From Caldichromatium japonicum (GTDB taxonomy: Bacteria; Pseudomonadota; Gammaproteobacteria; Chromatiales; Chromatiaceae): a DNA stretch of 64,000 nucleotides. The translations under genes were made by a program, and so were the position numbers. Below the pieces are notes generated by a model. It made no database searches. It saw only the letters and a program-made list of their open reading frames with translations, and was not told where the DNA came from. This document shows positions 63,090 to 64,000 of the stretch, in pieces. Location of the stretch: NCBI RefSeq assembly GCF_011290485.1, contig NZ_CP048029.1, forward strand, positions 496,001 through 560,000. Direction: 5' to 3'. The stretch's first letter is position 1. Every line of letters starts with the position of its first letter.

Positions 63090-64000
63090 ATGGACAAATA
63101 ACACCAACAGTGGGATGGTGGCCGGCCTCCGGACGGGCTGGCAGAGGGGTTGGGCGAAAACTCACTCGGAAACCCGGAGTTCGTTTCCGAGTTGGTAGCT
63201 CAGTTCGCGGGCGAGATCCAGGCGATCTGCAAGCGCGGCGAAACAGGCGAGCTGGACATTCCGGACGTCGAGCGCGAGATGCAGGAAGCCAGCCGGCGCA
63301 TGTCGGCGATCTTCACCGGCAAGACCAAGGGGTATCGCGTTACCACTTGGAACACGGCCAGGCTCGGCGGCCTGGAGTCTAAGGCGCGCGTGTTCCTGGC
63401 GTCGCTGAAGGTCAACTACGGGAACGACTTCTGGTTCGACAACAGCGATCCGGTGGCCGGGCTGTTTTTCGCCCTGGCGCATCAGGTCGTCAGCGCCTAC
63501 CTGGCGGCGCGTAATGGCGCGACCGAGCACCACTTACCCGATGCCATGCAGTATGTCATCTGCATGCTGATGGGGTATCCGGATCCGCCGGTCGAGTCCG
63601 AGCCGCTGCAAAAATCCCAAGTCCATGGCTACACCAAGCGCGACGGCACCTATGTCAAGCCGTACGCGACTAATGTGGTGGCCAAGCCAAAGCCGGCGCC
63701 TGGCGGGGGCGTCAAAGGCCACACAGCGCCCCCCAAGCCAAAGCCGATCCCCAAGGCGATCCATCCCAAGCCCAACGACGTCGGCGAGCCTGTTGGCCTG
63801 TACGAGCCGCACGTCGAGACCGATGCGGCGCACTGGGGTCAGCCGGACAAGATCGCGACCTTCATCCCGCGCGGTCTGGGCGGGGACTGCCCGTACAAGC
63901 TCTATGGCGGGAACGCGGTCGAAGGCCAGAAGCCCGATCTCAAGGAGCCGCCGTTGCCCGAGGTTGCCAAGGGCAAGCATCTGTCCGTTGGCGTGGTGGT
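63090..64000 (+). CDS. Open frame of unknown function running off the right edge, with a stop at codon 4
   Basis: From ATG 63090 the frame reads MDK, then TAA (63099-63101), then about 300 codons without a stop to the window end. A TTG at 63150 is the first later start. The protein has a helical N-terminal part (NPEFVSELVAQFAGEIQAIC, KARVFLASLKVNYGNDFWFD), a GYTKRDGTYVKPY motif that I associate with phage and mobile-element proteins, and a Pro/Lys-rich stretch. The C-terminus lies beyond the window. I do not recognise the family. Confidence 0.6.

Noticed and set aside
1-64000. tRNA, rRNA and riboswitch genes
   Set aside because: No tRNA-like TpsiC segments in cloverleaf context, rRNA signatures or riboswitch motifs were recognised by reading. 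A covariance-model scan was not possible here.

Overview
The window looks like chromosome from a gammaproteobacterium of the purple sulfur bacteria (Chromatiaceae, near Allochromatium or Thermochromatium). This is inferred from the two-subunit class III PHA synthase (phaC-phaE) divergent from phaA-phaR-phaP-phaB, from petABC followed directly by sspAB, and from the GC-rich, CG-ending codon use. No rRNA or tRNA gene was recognised.

Layout. 1-1172 is a decayed IS607-type element running off the left edge. 1228-6713 is the complete polyhydroxyalkanoate locus, with a PhaR-type operator before the phasin and a strong terminator after phaB. 6891-13675 carries a Nif3-like protein, the cytochrome bc1 complex, sspAB, a frameshifted DUF3301 gene with a lipoprotein gene, and a TraB-family membrane protein. 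13810-19223 (minus) is one chain of RND pump, its adaptor, a DUF1841 protein and nth. 19295-25462 has a lytic transglycosylase, cytochrome bd oxidase with a 39-residue CydX, a NifX-like protein and an FNR-type regulator. 25680-25895 is a stub of cas3 fused to one type I-E-like CRISPR repeat. 26042-30905 has a P-loop ATPase coupled to metA, and gltX.

32168-38285 (minus) is the most unusual block. Eight tightly packed genes encode a membrane-anchored TerD-domain protein, three exported coiled-coil proteins, a MotA/TolQ/ExbB channel, two different ExbD-like proteins that each keep the membrane Asp, and a TPR protein. It reads as a proton-driven envelope machine with a Ter-type cytoplasmic sensor. 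I recognise no named system with this composition.

38384-49195 is mostly housekeeping (glnS, a uracil-DNA glycosylase, pgl, opdA, tsaB) with signalling genes, including a REC protein with a C-terminal membrane anchor and a frameshifted PAS-PAS-GGDEF gene. 49682-51846 is a glycerate 2-kinase pseudogene broken by an IS5-family element and by a second IS607 end. 54604-56238 is another IS followed by a short non-coding element with the same ends, next to dnaE. 61867-62831 is a decayed IS630. The right end opens into an unrecognised, probably mobile, reading frame that leaves the window.

Several genes (DUF3301, DUF305, the diguanylate cyclase, glycerate kinase) carry single frameshifts. These may be real decay or sequencing errors.
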